From Staphylococcus sp. IVB6214 (GTDB lineage: Bacteria; Bacillota; Bacilli; Staphylococcales; Staphylococcaceae), in contig NZ_CP094723.1 of assembly GCF_025558585.1 (NCBI RefSeq), positions 1,550,001-1,614,000 of the forward strand: 64,000 nucleotides of DNA. Direction: 5' to 3'. Below are positions 22,330 to 31,723 of the stretch, piece by piece. The notes below the pieces were generated by a model. That model saw only the letters and a program-made list of their open reading frames with translations. It was not told where the DNA came from and did not search any database. Each line of letters begins with the position of its first letter. The first letter of the stretch is position 1. Both the position numbers and the translations under genes were made by a program.

Positions 22330-23376
22330 ATGCAAAACGTTAAGTCAGATATTTTAACTTTTAGAGGTACACATTATGATTACGGTGTCGCAGTCGGCAC
22401 ATGGTTAAAACAAACGAAAATGCTTAAAAATAGAGAAAAAGAATGGCGCAAACGTGTTCCGAGATTTGATATCGATATTCAAGAAACGCAGGCCATCTTC
22501 CAACAGTTCGCACCTGAGATTTGGGATGAGATTCGTGGTATACAAGATGTGTTGAATATTCCAACACGACAAGCCATTCTTAATTTTGCTCATTATCGAT
22601 TTACTACTCTACCAGATAGCGGTTGCAGTGTGTTTGTAGGTGATCATTATCTCGTGCGTAACTATGATTATCATCCTGCTACATATGATGGTCGCTATCA
22701 GTTGTTTCAACCCACTGATGGTGGCTACGCACAAATTGGTCCAATGTCACGAACAACAGGACGTATGGATGGTATGAATGAACATGGTCTTGTGATGGCT
22801 TACAACTTTATGCATCGTAAAAAGCCAGCAAATGGTTTCGTGTGCTATATGGTTGGTCGAATTATTTTAGAATATTGTCGAAATGTTGAAGAAGCTATCT
22901 CGTTATTAAAACGTATCCCCCATCGTAGTTCATTCAGCTATATCGTCATGGATGCTTCTGGCAATCACGCTATTATAGAAGTGACGCCACGTGGTATCGA
23001 TATCCGTCATGATCAAACATGTACCAATCATTTTAAGTTACTCACGCACGAAAATCGAAACTACACAAAAGAATCGGAAGAACGATTGGCACGATTGGAA
23101 GCACAAATTCCTAAAAATTCGCCAGACAAGTTTGATGTATTCAAACGATTTAACGATCCGCAGTACGAAATATATAGTAAACTCTTCAAAAGTTGGAGCG
23201 GAACCATTCATACATCAATGTACGATCCTACAACGTTAACCGCTTGGATTACGTTAGGTGAGTCTCAAGCACCTATTGCTTTTGACTTCCGTGCATGGTT
23301 AGACGGCAAATCCCTAGAACGTACAACATTACACGGTCAACTCGATACAGACATTCAATTTGCCACAGAATCATAA
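22330..23376 (+). CDS. C45-family autoproteolytic acyltransferase/amidohydrolase
   Basis: 348 residues of the N-terminal-nucleophile group related to isopenicillin acyltransferase and choloylglycine hydrolase. The predicted nucleophile is Cys99 in PDSGCSVFVG, exposed after self-cleavage. The core VRNYDYHP, GMNEHGLVMAYN and a C-terminal TLGESQ segment fit the family. The start at MQNVKSD has AGGAAGGA upstream. Substrates in this family are amides such as penicillins, bile salts or acyl-homoserine lactones; none can be assigned here. Confidence 0.82.
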   Translation: MQNVKSDILTFRGTHYDYGVAVGTWLKQTKMLKNREKEWRKRVPRFDIDIQETQAIFQQFAPEIWDEIRGIQDVLNIPTRQAILNFAHYRFTTLPDSGCSVFVGDHYLVRNYDYHPATYDGRYQLFQPTDGGYAQIGPMSRTTGRMDGMNEHGLVMAYNFMHRKKPANGFVCYMVGRIILEYCRNVEEAISLLKRIPHRSSFSYIVMDASGNHAIIEVTPRGIDIRHDQTCTNHFKLLTHENRNYTKESEERLARLEAQIPKNSPDKFDVFKRFNDPQYEIYSKLFKSWSGTIHTSMYDPTTLTAWITLGESQAPIAFDFRAWLDGKSLERTTLHGQLDTDIQFATES

Positions 23377-23425
23377 AAAATAGCGTTACAAATTCATCAA
23401 TTCCAGAATTTGTAACGCTATTTTT
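23376..23425. terminator. Bidirectional terminator between convergent genes
   Basis: AAAAATAGCGTTACAAATTC and its exact complement form a 20-base-pair hairpin. The right arm overlaps the stop codon of the minus-strand gene. Confidence 0.9.
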
Positions 23426-24266
23426 AACGTACAACAATATTTCCATCGTTCGTATATAGTTCAATTTGATGTTTGCCGTTCCCATTGATGCCATTTTTTA
23501 TATTTGGGTGTTCCACCATCGCTTCACCATTCGTTGGCTGTAACTTCAAACGGACATGTTTCGGTGCTTGTGCATACGACATCTCAATATCTCCTTTATT
23601 GGCAATGCCTTTGAGATCACATTCAGGTGACATTTTTAACAAATGCATATCTCCCTCACCAAGTTTGAATAGGCTTTGTTCAACAGCTGTGTGATTCGCA
23701 AAAATCATGCCATTCGCTACGTTTACATCACTTTTTGCTAACTTACTATTCTCTACCTTTACAAATGTTTCATGTCCTTTAATTTGTGTATGCTTGAATT
23801 GACAATCTTTCAAATTCACTTCTCCATTTTGATCATTCCATACCATAACTTTATCAACCTTTACATCTTTCATATTGACGTTAGCAATATGTGTCGTCAC
23901 ATTCAAATGCTTGAGGTGATTCGGTGGCAACGTAACAACAAGTTCTTCAGCATTCGTGATAAAGGGATTCAGATTCAACATCTTGCGCTTGCCATTCATC
24001 CGTTCAACCACCTGCACGGTACGACCTTGTTGCGTCACGTTCAATTGTTCTCTCCCCTTATATTGCATATGGAAAGTCTTTCCTTCTTGAAACTTCACAT
24101 TAACAATATCTGTATTGACGACAAGTGCTTCAATCTGTGTATCATCAAATGCGCGATCAAGTTTTGTAATCGGTTGGCCTTTCTGTTCAATAAACAGCCA
24201 GACTAATGTTCCTAAAATAAAGAAGATGATAAAACAACTCATACCAAAAATAAATAGTTTTTTCAT
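23424..24266 (-). CDS. DUF4097-like membrane-anchored beta-strand protein
   Basis: 280 residues. One N-terminal membrane segment (FIFGMSCFIIFFILGTLVW) is followed by a beta-solenoid-like outer part with repeating short strands (VKVDKVMVWNDQNGEVNLKD, then LGEGDMHLL and GDIEMSY). This fits the DUF4097/putative adhesin family. The start at MKKLFIF lies two bases after the stop of the DUF1700 gene, so the pair is coupled. Function unknown; homologues often act with envelope stress systems. Confidence 0.75.
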   Translation of the reverse strand: MKKLFIFGMSCFIIFFILGTLVWLFIEQKGQPITKLDRAFDDTQIEALVVNTDIVNVKFQEGKTFHMQYKGREQLNVTQQGRTVQVVERMNGKRKMLNLNPFITNAEELVVTLPPNHLKHLNVTTHIANVNMKDVKVDKVMVWNDQNGEVNLKDCQFKHTQIKGHETFVKVENSKLAKSDVNVANGMIFANHTAVEQSLFKLGEGDMHLLKMSPECDLKGIANKGDIEMSYAQAPKHVRLKLQPTNGEAMVEHPNIKNGINGNGKHQIELYTNDGNIVVR

Positions 24267-24268
24267 GA

Positions 24269-24826
24269 TTACATGGTTCCTTTTTTCATAAAGTGCATGT
24301 TCCAATTTAAATATCGAATGAGTATAGTTCTTATGCCTATGGATGCCTTAACAATCATCACTAAAAACATGGTGCCTAAACCAAGATACGCAAAACTAAA
24401 CAAATAATTACTAATCGAAAAATTTTGTATACCTGCTAATATATTCGAAATTAATAAAATAAATGGAGAAAGAATCATACCTAACGCAACAAAGGTGGCT
24501 GCCATCATCATGATGACGACAATAATTAGTGGAATTAAGACAAAACAGAACGTCACGAGACTCATGCCAATAGTTGCGATAATCGCACGGATGACATGTG
24601 TAATATTTGGCTTTTTCTCTGCATCTTTAACCGCAAATTTCGCATACTTCTGTTTTGCAATCTGTTTCGGTGTATCCAATGCATTCACTATCTCTTTGTC
24701 GGTAAAGCCTTTTTGCCCTTCTTCATAAAAATAATTTTCATATGTATTCATGACGTCATCAACGACATCTTTTGGTAACTTGTTTAATTGATACTCTAAT
24801 TCATTCAAAAACGTAATTTTATCCAT
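24269..24826 (-). CDS. DUF1700 (HAAS) domain membrane protein
   Basis: 185 residues. The N-terminal cytoplasmic HAAS domain starts MDKITFLNELEYQLNKLP and includes YENYFYEEGQKG; three or four membrane segments follow. In many Firmicutes such genes lie between a PadR regulator and a DUF4097 protein. Here the partner follows but no PadR gene is present. Confidence 0.85.
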   Translation of the reverse strand: MDKITFLNELEYQLNKLPKDVVDDVMNTYENYFYEEGQKGFTDKEIVNALDTPKQIAKQKYAKFAVKDAEKKPNITHVIRAIIATIGMSLVTFCFVLIPLIIVVIMMMAATFVALGMILSPFILLISNILAGIQNFSISNYLFSFAYLGLGTMFLVMIVKASIGIRTILIRYLNWNMHFMKKGTM

Positions 24827-24975
24827 CCCATTGCACCTGACTACTCTAATAGAAATTACTTTTAATTATAGTTACTTGATTTAAAAATTAAAATAACTAT
24901 GCACAATTTGTATTGTAAATGTCATATTCTTAATGATTTGTAATTTTAAAATTTTATATTCTGAACACAATAAAA

Positions 24976-25009
24976 AGCTGAGCAACACATAAAATAGTGT
25001 GACTCAGCT
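24976..25009 (-). terminator. Terminator of the gluconate operon
   Basis: AGCTGAG...ACAC and GTGT..CTCAGCT form a hairpin; on the minus strand it ends in TTTTTA. Confidence 0.85.
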
Positions 25010-25018
25010 AATTCTAAT

Positions 25019-26380
25019 TTATACAAATAAACTCAAGAAGTACACGAATACAAGACCACTGACAGAAATTATCGTTTCAACAAGTGACCAAGTTAAGAAT
25101 GTTTCTTTGACTGTTAAACCAAAGTATTCTTTGAACATCCAGAAACCTGCATCGTTTACGTGAGAACAGAAGACACTACCTGCACCGATTGCTAATACTA
25201 CAAGTGCTAAATTAACATCTGCTGTTTGTAATAATGGTAAGACTATTCCTGTTGTAGAGATTGCCGCAACTGTTGCCGAACCTAATGCCAAGCGAAGTAC
25301 AGCTGCTACAAGCCAAGCAAGTAGTAATGGTGAGATATGTGAACCTGTAAAGAATGTTTCAATACTTTTACCAACGCCACCATCAATCAGTACTTGTTTG
25401 AAGGCACCGCCCCCACCGATAATTAAGAGCATCATACCGATTGGATAGATTGCTTGTGTTAAAGTATCCATCACATCTTTCATCGCAATGCCACGCATTA
25501 AGCCCATGCTGAAGATTGCAAATAGAACAGCGATTAACATAGCTGTACCCGCTGTACCGATAAAGTAAATAAAGCTTTCAAAGGCGTTTGTTGCGCCATC
25601 TGTATGACCTGTGACTAATTGCCATACTGTCGCAAATAACATTAAGATAACTGGTAATAATGCTGTAAATGTACTTAATCCAAAGCTAGGTAACGCATCT
25701 TTTTCAAATGTTTTTGTTGCACCTAATGATGAAATATCTCCTTCACGTTGGAATGCTGTTGGTGATAATTTTGGTGCGATTTTTACGAATAGTGGTCCTG
25801 ACACAATCGTCACTGGAATCGCAATAATAAAGCCGTATAACAACACTTCACCGATATTCGCATTCAATTCAGATGCAATGACAACTGGTCCTGGATGCGG
25901 TGGTAAGAAGCCATGTGTTACAGATAAAGCTGTTACCATTGGCAAACCGATTTTCAATTGTGAGATATTCATACGTTTTGCAATGGTAAATACAAGCGGA
26001 ATTAATAATACAAGTCCAACTTCAAAGAATAGTGCAACCCCAATGATAAATGATGCAATGACCATTGCCCATTGGACATATTTTTCACCTAAACGACTGA
26101 TGAGTGTATCTGCAATTTGTGTTGCACCGCCACCATCAGCAAGCAATTTGCCGAGCATCGCACCTAAACCGAAGATCAATGCGATATGCCCTAGCGTTCC
26201 ACCCATTCCGGTTTCAATGGTTTTAATAATACTGTCAAATGGCATACCTAAGAATAAGCCAGTCACAATCGCCGTCACAATTAACGACACGAATGTATTT
26301 AATTTAAATGCCATAATTAATACGAGTAACAATAAAATACCTAATACGACACTAATAATTGGCCATAACTCATGTAACAT
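25019..26380 (-). CDS. gntP: Gluconate:proton symporter
   Basis: 453 residues with about 12-14 membrane segments, of the GntP family. Family motifs include FGLGAMLGKLLADGGGA, HGFLPPHPGPV and GSVFCSHVNDAGFW. It imports gluconate for the kinase encoded just upstream. Third gene of gntR-gntK-gntP. Confidence 0.96.
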   Translation of the reverse strand: MLHELWPIISVVLGILLLLVLIMAFKLNTFVSLIVTAIVTGLFLGMPFDSIIKTIETGMGGTLGHIALIFGLGAMLGKLLADGGGATQIADTLISRLGEKYVQWAMVIASFIIGVALFFEVGLVLLIPLVFTIAKRMNISQLKIGLPMVTALSVTHGFLPPHPGPVVIASELNANIGEVLLYGFIIAIPVTIVSGPLFVKIAPKLSPTAFQREGDISSLGATKTFEKDALPSFGLSTFTALLPVILMLFATVWQLVTGHTDGATNAFESFIYFIGTAGTAMLIAVLFAIFSMGLMRGIAMKDVMDTLTQAIYPIGMMLLIIGGGGAFKQVLIDGGVGKSIETFFTGSHISPLLLAWLVAAVLRLALGSATVAAISTTGIVLPLLQTADVNLALVVLAIGAGSVFCSHVNDAGFWMFKEYFGLTVKETFLTWSLVETIISVSGLVFVYFLSLFV

Positions 26381-26403
26381 AATATATCCCTCTATTCCTT
26401 AAA

Positions 26404-27942
26404 TTAATAATGTTTGCTTTGAAATTTTGCAATTGCTTCATAAGATGACATAAGGCTACGACTCACTTGTATAAAGATAGATGCCAACTCTTGATACGTG
26501 TTTACAACTTCTTGATTGGCTTCATGCGCATGTGTTTTACCGACCCAATCCGCAATCATGTCATAGTTGTCACGCTTACCAATAGCAAGGCTTCCGATTG
26601 CACAAGCACCAAGGCAGGAGCTTTCGTAGCTTTCAGGCACTTCCAATTCACAATCAAAAATGTCTGCCATCATCTGACGCCATAACGCACTTTTAGAAAA
26701 GCCACCTGTCGCATGTATTTTCGACGGCATCTCACCCATTACTTCAACCAACGCAAGATAGACCGTGTACAAGTTAAAGAGCACACCTTCAAGAACCGCA
26801 CGAATCATATGCTCTTTCTTATGCGCTAAAGTTAGACCAATGAATGATCCCCTTGCATCAGAAGTCCACAACGGAGCACGTTCCCCTGCTAAGTATGGAT
26901 GGAACATCAAACCTTGCGCACCGGGTTCCACACGTTCAGCGATGCGTGTCATCACATCGTAACTATCCATTCCTAAGCGTTTCGCTGTCTCTACTTCACT
27001 TGCTAATAACTCATCACGCAGCCAGCGTAAAACGACACCACCGTTATTAACGGGACCACCGATAACATAGTGTTCATTATCTAGCACATAGCAGAAAATA
27101 CGACCTTTGCTATCTGTGAGCGGACGATCAACCACTGTGCGTATCGCTCCAGATGTCCCAATCGTGACAGCTACTTCGCCGGGACGATAGCTATTGACAC
27201 CTAAGTTTGATAAGACACCATCGCTTGCACCCATGACGATTGGTGTTGTTGTATGCAAGCCAATTTGTTTTGCATACTTTTCGTCCATATCCTGACAAAT
27301 ATATTGTGTTGATACCAATCTCGGTAACTGTTCAGATGACAGTTCTAGCAATTGTAGGACTTCTTGGTCCCAATCACGCTTACGCAAGTTGTAAAGACCT
27401 GTCGCTGAAGCAATTGATTCATCCATTACCCACTCACCAGTCAATCGGTAAATGACATACGACTTAATATCGACAAAGCGGGCTGCTTGTTGATACAGCG
27501 CAGATTCATCATTTTTGAGCCACCACATTTTACTCAAGGGTGACATCGCATGCATTGGCGTACCTGTACGTTCATAGATTTTTTGACCGTTATGGTTCTG
27601 CTTCAAATCTTCCACTGCATGTCGTGCTCGGTTATCCGCCCATATAATACTGTTCGTTAAAGGTTTGTCAGAAGCATCTACTAAGATTAAGCTGTGCATC
27701 TGTGCACTAAATGACACGAATGAGATGTCTTCTGGTTTAACGTCATTATCTTGAATGACACCTTGTAATGTATTCACAACAGCATCAAACAAAACATCCG
27801 GATCTTCTTCTGATGTATCCACAGTTGGTGTAAACATCTCATATTCTTGTTGGGACTTGCCAACTTCTACACCTTGTTCGTTATACAGTACTGATTTCGT
27901 ACTCGTCGTACCGATATCTATTCCGATCATATACGTTGTCAT
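26404..27942 (-). CDS. gntK: Gluconokinase
   Basis: FGGY-family sugar kinase of 512 residues that phosphorylates gluconate. The start at MTTYMIGIDIGTT follows AAGGAGAG. ATP-binding motifs are GIDIGTTSTKS, GASDGVLSNLG and ATGGFSKSALWRQMMAD. Context with gntR and gntP fixes the substrate. Its product enters the pentose phosphate pathway, in which the nearby lactonase may also act. Confidence 0.95.
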   Translation of the reverse strand: MTTYMIGIDIGTTSTKSVLYNEQGVEVGKSQQEYEMFTPTVDTSEEDPDVLFDAVVNTLQGVIQDNDVKPEDISFVSFSAQMHSLILVDASDKPLTNSIIWADNRARHAVEDLKQNHNGQKIYERTGTPMHAMSPLSKMWWLKNDESALYQQAARFVDIKSYVIYRLTGEWVMDESIASATGLYNLRKRDWDQEVLQLLELSSEQLPRLVSTQYICQDMDEKYAKQIGLHTTTPIVMGASDGVLSNLGVNSYRPGEVAVTIGTSGAIRTVVDRPLTDSKGRIFCYVLDNEHYVIGGPVNNGGVVLRWLRDELLASEVETAKRLGMDSYDVMTRIAERVEPGAQGLMFHPYLAGERAPLWTSDARGSFIGLTLAHKKEHMIRAVLEGVLFNLYTVYLALVEVMGEMPSKIHATGGFSKSALWRQMMADIFDCELEVPESYESSCLGACAIGSLAIGKRDNYDMIADWVGKTHAHEANQEVVNTYQELASIFIQVSRSLMSSYEAIAKFQSKHY

Positions 27943-27955
27943 ATCTACTCTCTCC

Positions 27956-28639
27956 TTACATTTGATCAGACCAAAAAGCGCCAATGTCGTTATTCAAATC
28001 ACTAAAGTTCAAACGGAATGCTTCATACATTAATCGACGATCACGCTGTTCCACCGCTTCAACAAACTTTTGATGATTCGTAATGACACGCTTAAAGTCC
28101 TCTACATCGACATTCATACGTCGTGACATGCTGATATATACCTGACAGGTCATCAATGGTTTCATCTGCATCCACAAATGAGTCAGGTAACTGTGTTCAC
28201 ATGCATTAACCATCAATTCATGGAACTGGATGTCATGTTCTGTAAAACTGACAGGATCTTGGAACTTCACACTGACCTTCATCATCTCTAGCGCCTGATA
28301 CATTGCATGCACAATGGTTGATAAATCATCTCTTTGAATGACCTTTGTAAAAGCAAAGGATTCTATCATTAAACGGATGTCCGTCATTTCTTGTTGTTTC
28401 GTCTCGTTAAAAGGCAATACTTCTGCACCCATACGTTCAAGTTGAATCAAACGATCCTGACTCAAAATCTTGAAGGCATCTCTCACAGGTGAACGACTGA
28501 CATTGAATTGTTTAGCAATTTGGTTTTCTGTAATGACTTCTTGCTCTTCATACTCACCATTCATCATGTTCAAGCGTAAACATGCTGCAATCCATTCCCC
28601 TTTTGACATCTGTTGCTGCCATTGTTTTGGAAATTCCAT
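27956..28639 (-). CDS. gntR: GntR family gluconate repressor
   Basis: 227 residues: an N-terminal winged helix (NQIAKQFNVSRSPVRDAFK) and a FadR/GntR-type C-terminal helical effector domain (FCD, with EHDIQFHELMVNACEH). It probably represses its own operon and is released by gluconate. A perfect operator palindrome lies directly upstream. Confidence 0.95.
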   Translation of the reverse strand: MEFPKQWQQQMSKGEWIAACLRLNMMNGEYEEQEVITENQIAKQFNVSRSPVRDAFKILSQDRLIQLERMGAEVLPFNETKQQEMTDIRLMIESFAFTKVIQRDDLSTIVHAMYQALEMMKVSVKFQDPVSFTEHDIQFHELMVNACEHSYLTHLWMQMKPLMTCQVYISMSRRMNVDVEDFKRVITNHQKFVEAVEQRDRRLMYEAFRLNFSDLNNDIGAFWSDQM

Positions 28640-28653
28640 TTTGTATCACCTCA

Positions 28654-28667
28654 ACTTGTATACAAGT
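28654..28667. promoter_or_regulatory. GntR operator
   Basis: ACTTGTATACAAGT is a perfect 14-base palindrome 15 bases before the gntR start. It matches the core of the known B. subtilis GntR operator. Confidence 0.85.
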
Positions 28668-28690
28668 ATTCTAATCTAAAAAATCATTTT

Positions 28691-28704
28691 TGTAAACGCT
28701 TACT
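28691..28704. promoter_or_regulatory. CcpA cre-like site upstream of gntR
   Basis: TGTAAACGCTTACT matches the cre consensus TGNAARCGNWWWCA except for the last base. It would place the gluconate operon under catabolite control. Confidence 0.55.
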
Positions 28705-28764
28705 TGTAGTTTTTATAAATTTTTAAACACCCATCGATTCACATGATGATTTTAGACATAAAAA

Positions 28765-28804
28765 AACAGCTCGACTGCAAGATTTCTCTCACAGACAAGC
28801 TGTC
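28765..28804 (-). terminator. Terminator of the pmt-type operon
   Basis: On the minus strand GACAGCTTGTCTG pairs with CAGTCGAGCTGTT, followed by a T run. Confidence 0.7.
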
Positions 28805-28820
28805 TTATCATCCTAAAAAA

Positions 28821-29549
28821 TTAAATATCTTTTTTAGCAATCAAATATGCATTTCCAGCAAATAACATGATGCATGAAGCAACGTTAATGATCCATTGCC
28901 AATTGGTAAATGACATATCGTTTTCTAATGTTTTTTGCGTTAAATAACCAATTGGAATATAGTCTAAAGCTTCCATCAATTTTGGGCCTATTTGTGGAAT
29001 TAATGGAATAAACGGTGACACAATCGTTAAAAAGAGTAATAAGAATATCCCTAATGTATAGACAAACGCAGGCTTTTGTATGATTAAATTAAACATAAAT
29101 AATAATAAACCATAAATGAAAAAGAGCATTAAATAAAATACTGGCAATTGTCCAACCGATTTCATATCAATACTTGGTCCTTGTGTCGTCCAATCCACAA
29201 TATACGTGATACCTAGTACCACCACTGCCATCAAGATACTCAACATAATCATCGAAATTGCTTTTGCGACTAAATACTGGATGCGATGATGCAAGCTATT
29301 TAAATAAAGTTGAATCGTTCCTTCTGAAATATCTCGACTTAATGTTTTAACGATAAACATCATACCAATGAGAGAGAAAAACCATTTTTCCATCGATAAA
29401 ATTATATTAGGATCTACTTCATCACCCGTTGCCACAACAACACTGACTACAACTGCAATTGGTAAAACCCCTAATAAAATAGCGATATAAGTTAAAGGAC
29501 TTTTTATAACACTCAACATATCAAACTTCACTAATTGTAAGCTGTTCAT
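28821..29549 (-). CDS. pmtD: ABC transporter permease, PmtD-like
   Basis: 242 residues with six membrane segments of the ABC-2 type. It is the last gene of a five-part transporter operon laid out like the pmt genes that export phenol-soluble modulins in S. aureus. Its start overlaps the end of the preceding ATPase gene by four bases (ATGA). The name rests on order and size. Confidence 0.8.
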   Translation of the reverse strand: MNSLQLVKFDMLSVIKSPLTYIAILLGVLPIAVVVSVVVATGDEVDPNIILSMEKWFFSLIGMMFIVKTLSRDISEGTIQLYLNSLHHRIQYLVAKAISMIMLSILMAVVVLGITYIVDWTTQGPSIDMKSVGQLPVFYLMLFFIYGLLLFMFNLIIQKPAFVYTLGIFLLLFLTIVSPFIPLIPQIGPKLMEALDYIPIGYLTQKTLENDMSFTNWQWIINVASCIMLFAGNAYLIAKKDI

Positions 29550-30421
29550 GCGTTGTCACCTCGTTTATTAATGTCAAAGTAAGTATCTCTTAATGTTGCT
29601 TTACGCGTTTCAATATATGTCGGATAAATATGTTGCGATGATAATCCCTTTAATAACCATTGATAGTTCTGTTGTTGACTGATAATGATAACACCTTCAT
29701 CTTTTTGTACTTGAAGGACATTGAAATGTTCTGTTAAATATTGACGGGCTGCTTCAAAATCATCATAGGTAACTTGAATCATCGTTTGGCTTGTCTCTTG
29801 TTCACCTGTCAACATCATATCTTGAACAAACTTACCATCTCTTAGAAAAACAGCGCGATCACAAATCAGTTCAATATCTTCTAACTTATGACTCGAAATT
29901 AAAATTTTCATCTCTAGTTCTTTTGCAAGTTGCTCAATTGTTTTAAGTACATCAATTGAACCATCTGGATCCATGCCATTCGTTGGTTCATCTAAAATTA
30001 AAAATTTCGGTTTGTTCATAAGTGAAACCGCAATTGCCAGTTTTTGTTTCATTCCCATCGAATATTTCTTCACTTTTTTATGGATATACGATTCCATGCC
30101 AAAAGCACGGACAATATTTTCTGTATATGCCTTGTCATACCCTTTTCCAAGTACTTGCACAAATAATTTCAAATTATAAAGACCCGTTTTATTACCATAT
30201 AACTTCGGATGTTCGATTAAGTAGCCAACCGCATCTTCTTTTGAAACCTTGACTTCTCCTGAGTAATTAACAATATTGCCATTCATTATTTTCATCAGCG
30301 TGGTTTTACCGACACCATTCTTACCAATCAGCCCAACAATACGGCTATCATTAAATGCAAAATCAATATGATCAATGACAACATGTTTGTTGTACTGTTT
30401 CGATATTTGTTTTAGTTCCAT
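29546..30421 (-). CDS. pmtC: ABC transporter ATPase, PmtC-like
   Basis: 291 residues: Walker A GKNGVGKTTLMK, signature YSMGMKQKL, Walker B FLILDEPTNGMD and H-loop SSHKLEDIE. It partners PmtD. The C-terminal 80 residues after the ATPase core carry an extra domain typical of bacitracin/lantibiotic-type exporters. Confidence 0.88.
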   Translation of the reverse strand: MELKQISKQYNKHVVIDHIDFAFNDSRIVGLIGKNGVGKTTLMKIMNGNIVNYSGEVKVSKEDAVGYLIEHPKLYGNKTGLYNLKLFVQVLGKGYDKAYTENIVRAFGMESYIHKKVKKYSMGMKQKLAIAVSLMNKPKFLILDEPTNGMDPDGSIDVLKTIEQLAKELEMKILISSHKLEDIELICDRAVFLRDGKFVQDMMLTGEQETSQTMIQVTYDDFEAARQYLTEHFNVLQVQKDEGVIIISQQQNYQWLLKGLSSQHIYPTYIETRKATLRDTYFDINKRGDNA

Positions 30422-30432
30422 TGATGTTCCTC

Positions 30433-31080
30433 CTAAGTATTGTGTATACGTTTCATTTGAAAAATATAAGTGAAAATCGCCGTTAAAATACTAAAAACAA
30501 CATAGTAAATTCCGATATCCATTGAAAAATAGTCCGGATTGTCAAAGGCAAAGAATCCTATCGTGACAAAACTTAAAGCAATCAATGCTGGAATAAAGCC
30601 CAATATTGAAATCATATAAATGAACATCGGTGGGCGTTGTTTACGTGATTGTTCCCCTGATGCTGGAAAGGAGATCAGAAACGCTAGAAGGTTTGTGGCG
30701 ATAAATCCATATATAAATGACACTTTGATCTGGTTCACTTCAATATAAAACTGGTTGACGTCATATAAAAGTATTAATAATACTGTTAGAATAGTGAGCC
30801 CCATCACTGTGATGTAATGTACATTCAACAACTGTTTCTTTGATACAGGTAAGCTATGTTGAAACAAATAAGCCTCATCACTTCCAAATCGTTTTTGCAG
30901 ACGAAATGCATGGGCTGAGTCAGCGATACAAATGAAGAAAATAATAAGCATAACAGGTATAAACCACATCTCATAATCCGGTTCATAACGCTGATATATT
31001 GGATAAACAAGTAATAAAATCAAATATAATATCAAAGTATTTTTATGCAAATATACATTGCGTTTGATTAAGTTCAGCAT
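30433..31080 (-). CDS. Membrane protein, second PmtB-like permease
   Basis: 215 residues with about six membrane segments and the N-terminal pattern MLNLIKRNVYLHKNT, similar to MITLIKRNFSLGDSS of the gene upstream. As I recall the S. aureus pmt operon, it has a single permease at this position, so this gene looks like an ancient duplicate or an extra subunit. It is 25 bases after the previous gene and 11 before pmtC. Confidence 0.7.
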   Translation of the reverse strand: MLNLIKRNVYLHKNTLILYLILLLVYPIYQRYEPDYEMWFIPVMLIIFFICIADSAHAFRLQKRFGSDEAYLFQHSLPVSKKQLLNVHYITVMGLTILTVLLILLYDVNQFYIEVNQIKVSFIYGFIATNLLAFLISFPASGEQSRKQRPPMFIYMISILGFIPALIALSFVTIGFFAFDNPDYFSMDIGIYYVVFSILTAIFTYIFQMKRIHNT

Positions 31081-31105
31081 CTTCTTCTCCTTTCTTTATT
31101 AGTAC

Positions 31106-31723
31106 CTATAATCTTATTTTATTTCGACCTAATCGACGGTATCTTAAAACGGTTTTTATACCGAAACATATCAATGACAAAACGAGCAATATCCACGGCA
31201 TGATGTTGAACCAAAATAAATCGATACCATTCATCAATGTACCTATCAATGCGAAAGAATTAAATAATAAAAATGCGAATATCACGTAGCTTATCCACAT
31301 ATTATGAAATTCATCGAGTATCGTACGTACACAAAAAGTCGCGATAAATAGTGTTAAGCTCAAGAATGCTGCGATGACTTCAAATATATTTGGAAATGGC
31401 GCAATCAAATATATGAGCACGATACCACTGACATGTATACTACAAATGACTAAAATATACAGATTAAAACTTTTTAATAATAAGCGGTCACTTGTTGGTA
31501 AACTTCGGAATGTCACATACGACTGATTACGATTTAAATAGTCAATTGTATAGACTGGAAAGCCTGATAAAACACCGAGTAACATGGCAATGAGCCATAA
31601 AAATAACGACTGATTTGTCATATAGCAGTATGTCAGTATGACAATCATAAAGAGATAACAAGTTATATAGGTAGCTTTTGAAGAATCACCTAATGAAAAG
31701 TTGCGTTTAATGAGTGTTATCAT
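31106..31723 (-). CDS. pmtB: Membrane protein, PmtB-like permease
   Basis: 205 residues with about six membrane segments, overlapping the end of pmtA by 17 bases. It probably pairs with the PmtA ATPase. The assignment is by position. Confidence 0.72.
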   Translation of the reverse strand: MITLIKRNFSLGDSSKATYITCYLFMIVILTYCYMTNQSLFLWLIAMLLGVLSGFPVYTIDYLNRNQSYVTFRSLPTSDRLLLKSFNLYILVICSIHVSGIVLIYLIAPFPNIFEVIAAFLSLTLFIATFCVRTILDEFHNMWISYVIFAFLLFNSFALIGTLMNGIDLFWFNIMPWILLVLSLICFGIKTVLRYRRLGRNKIRL

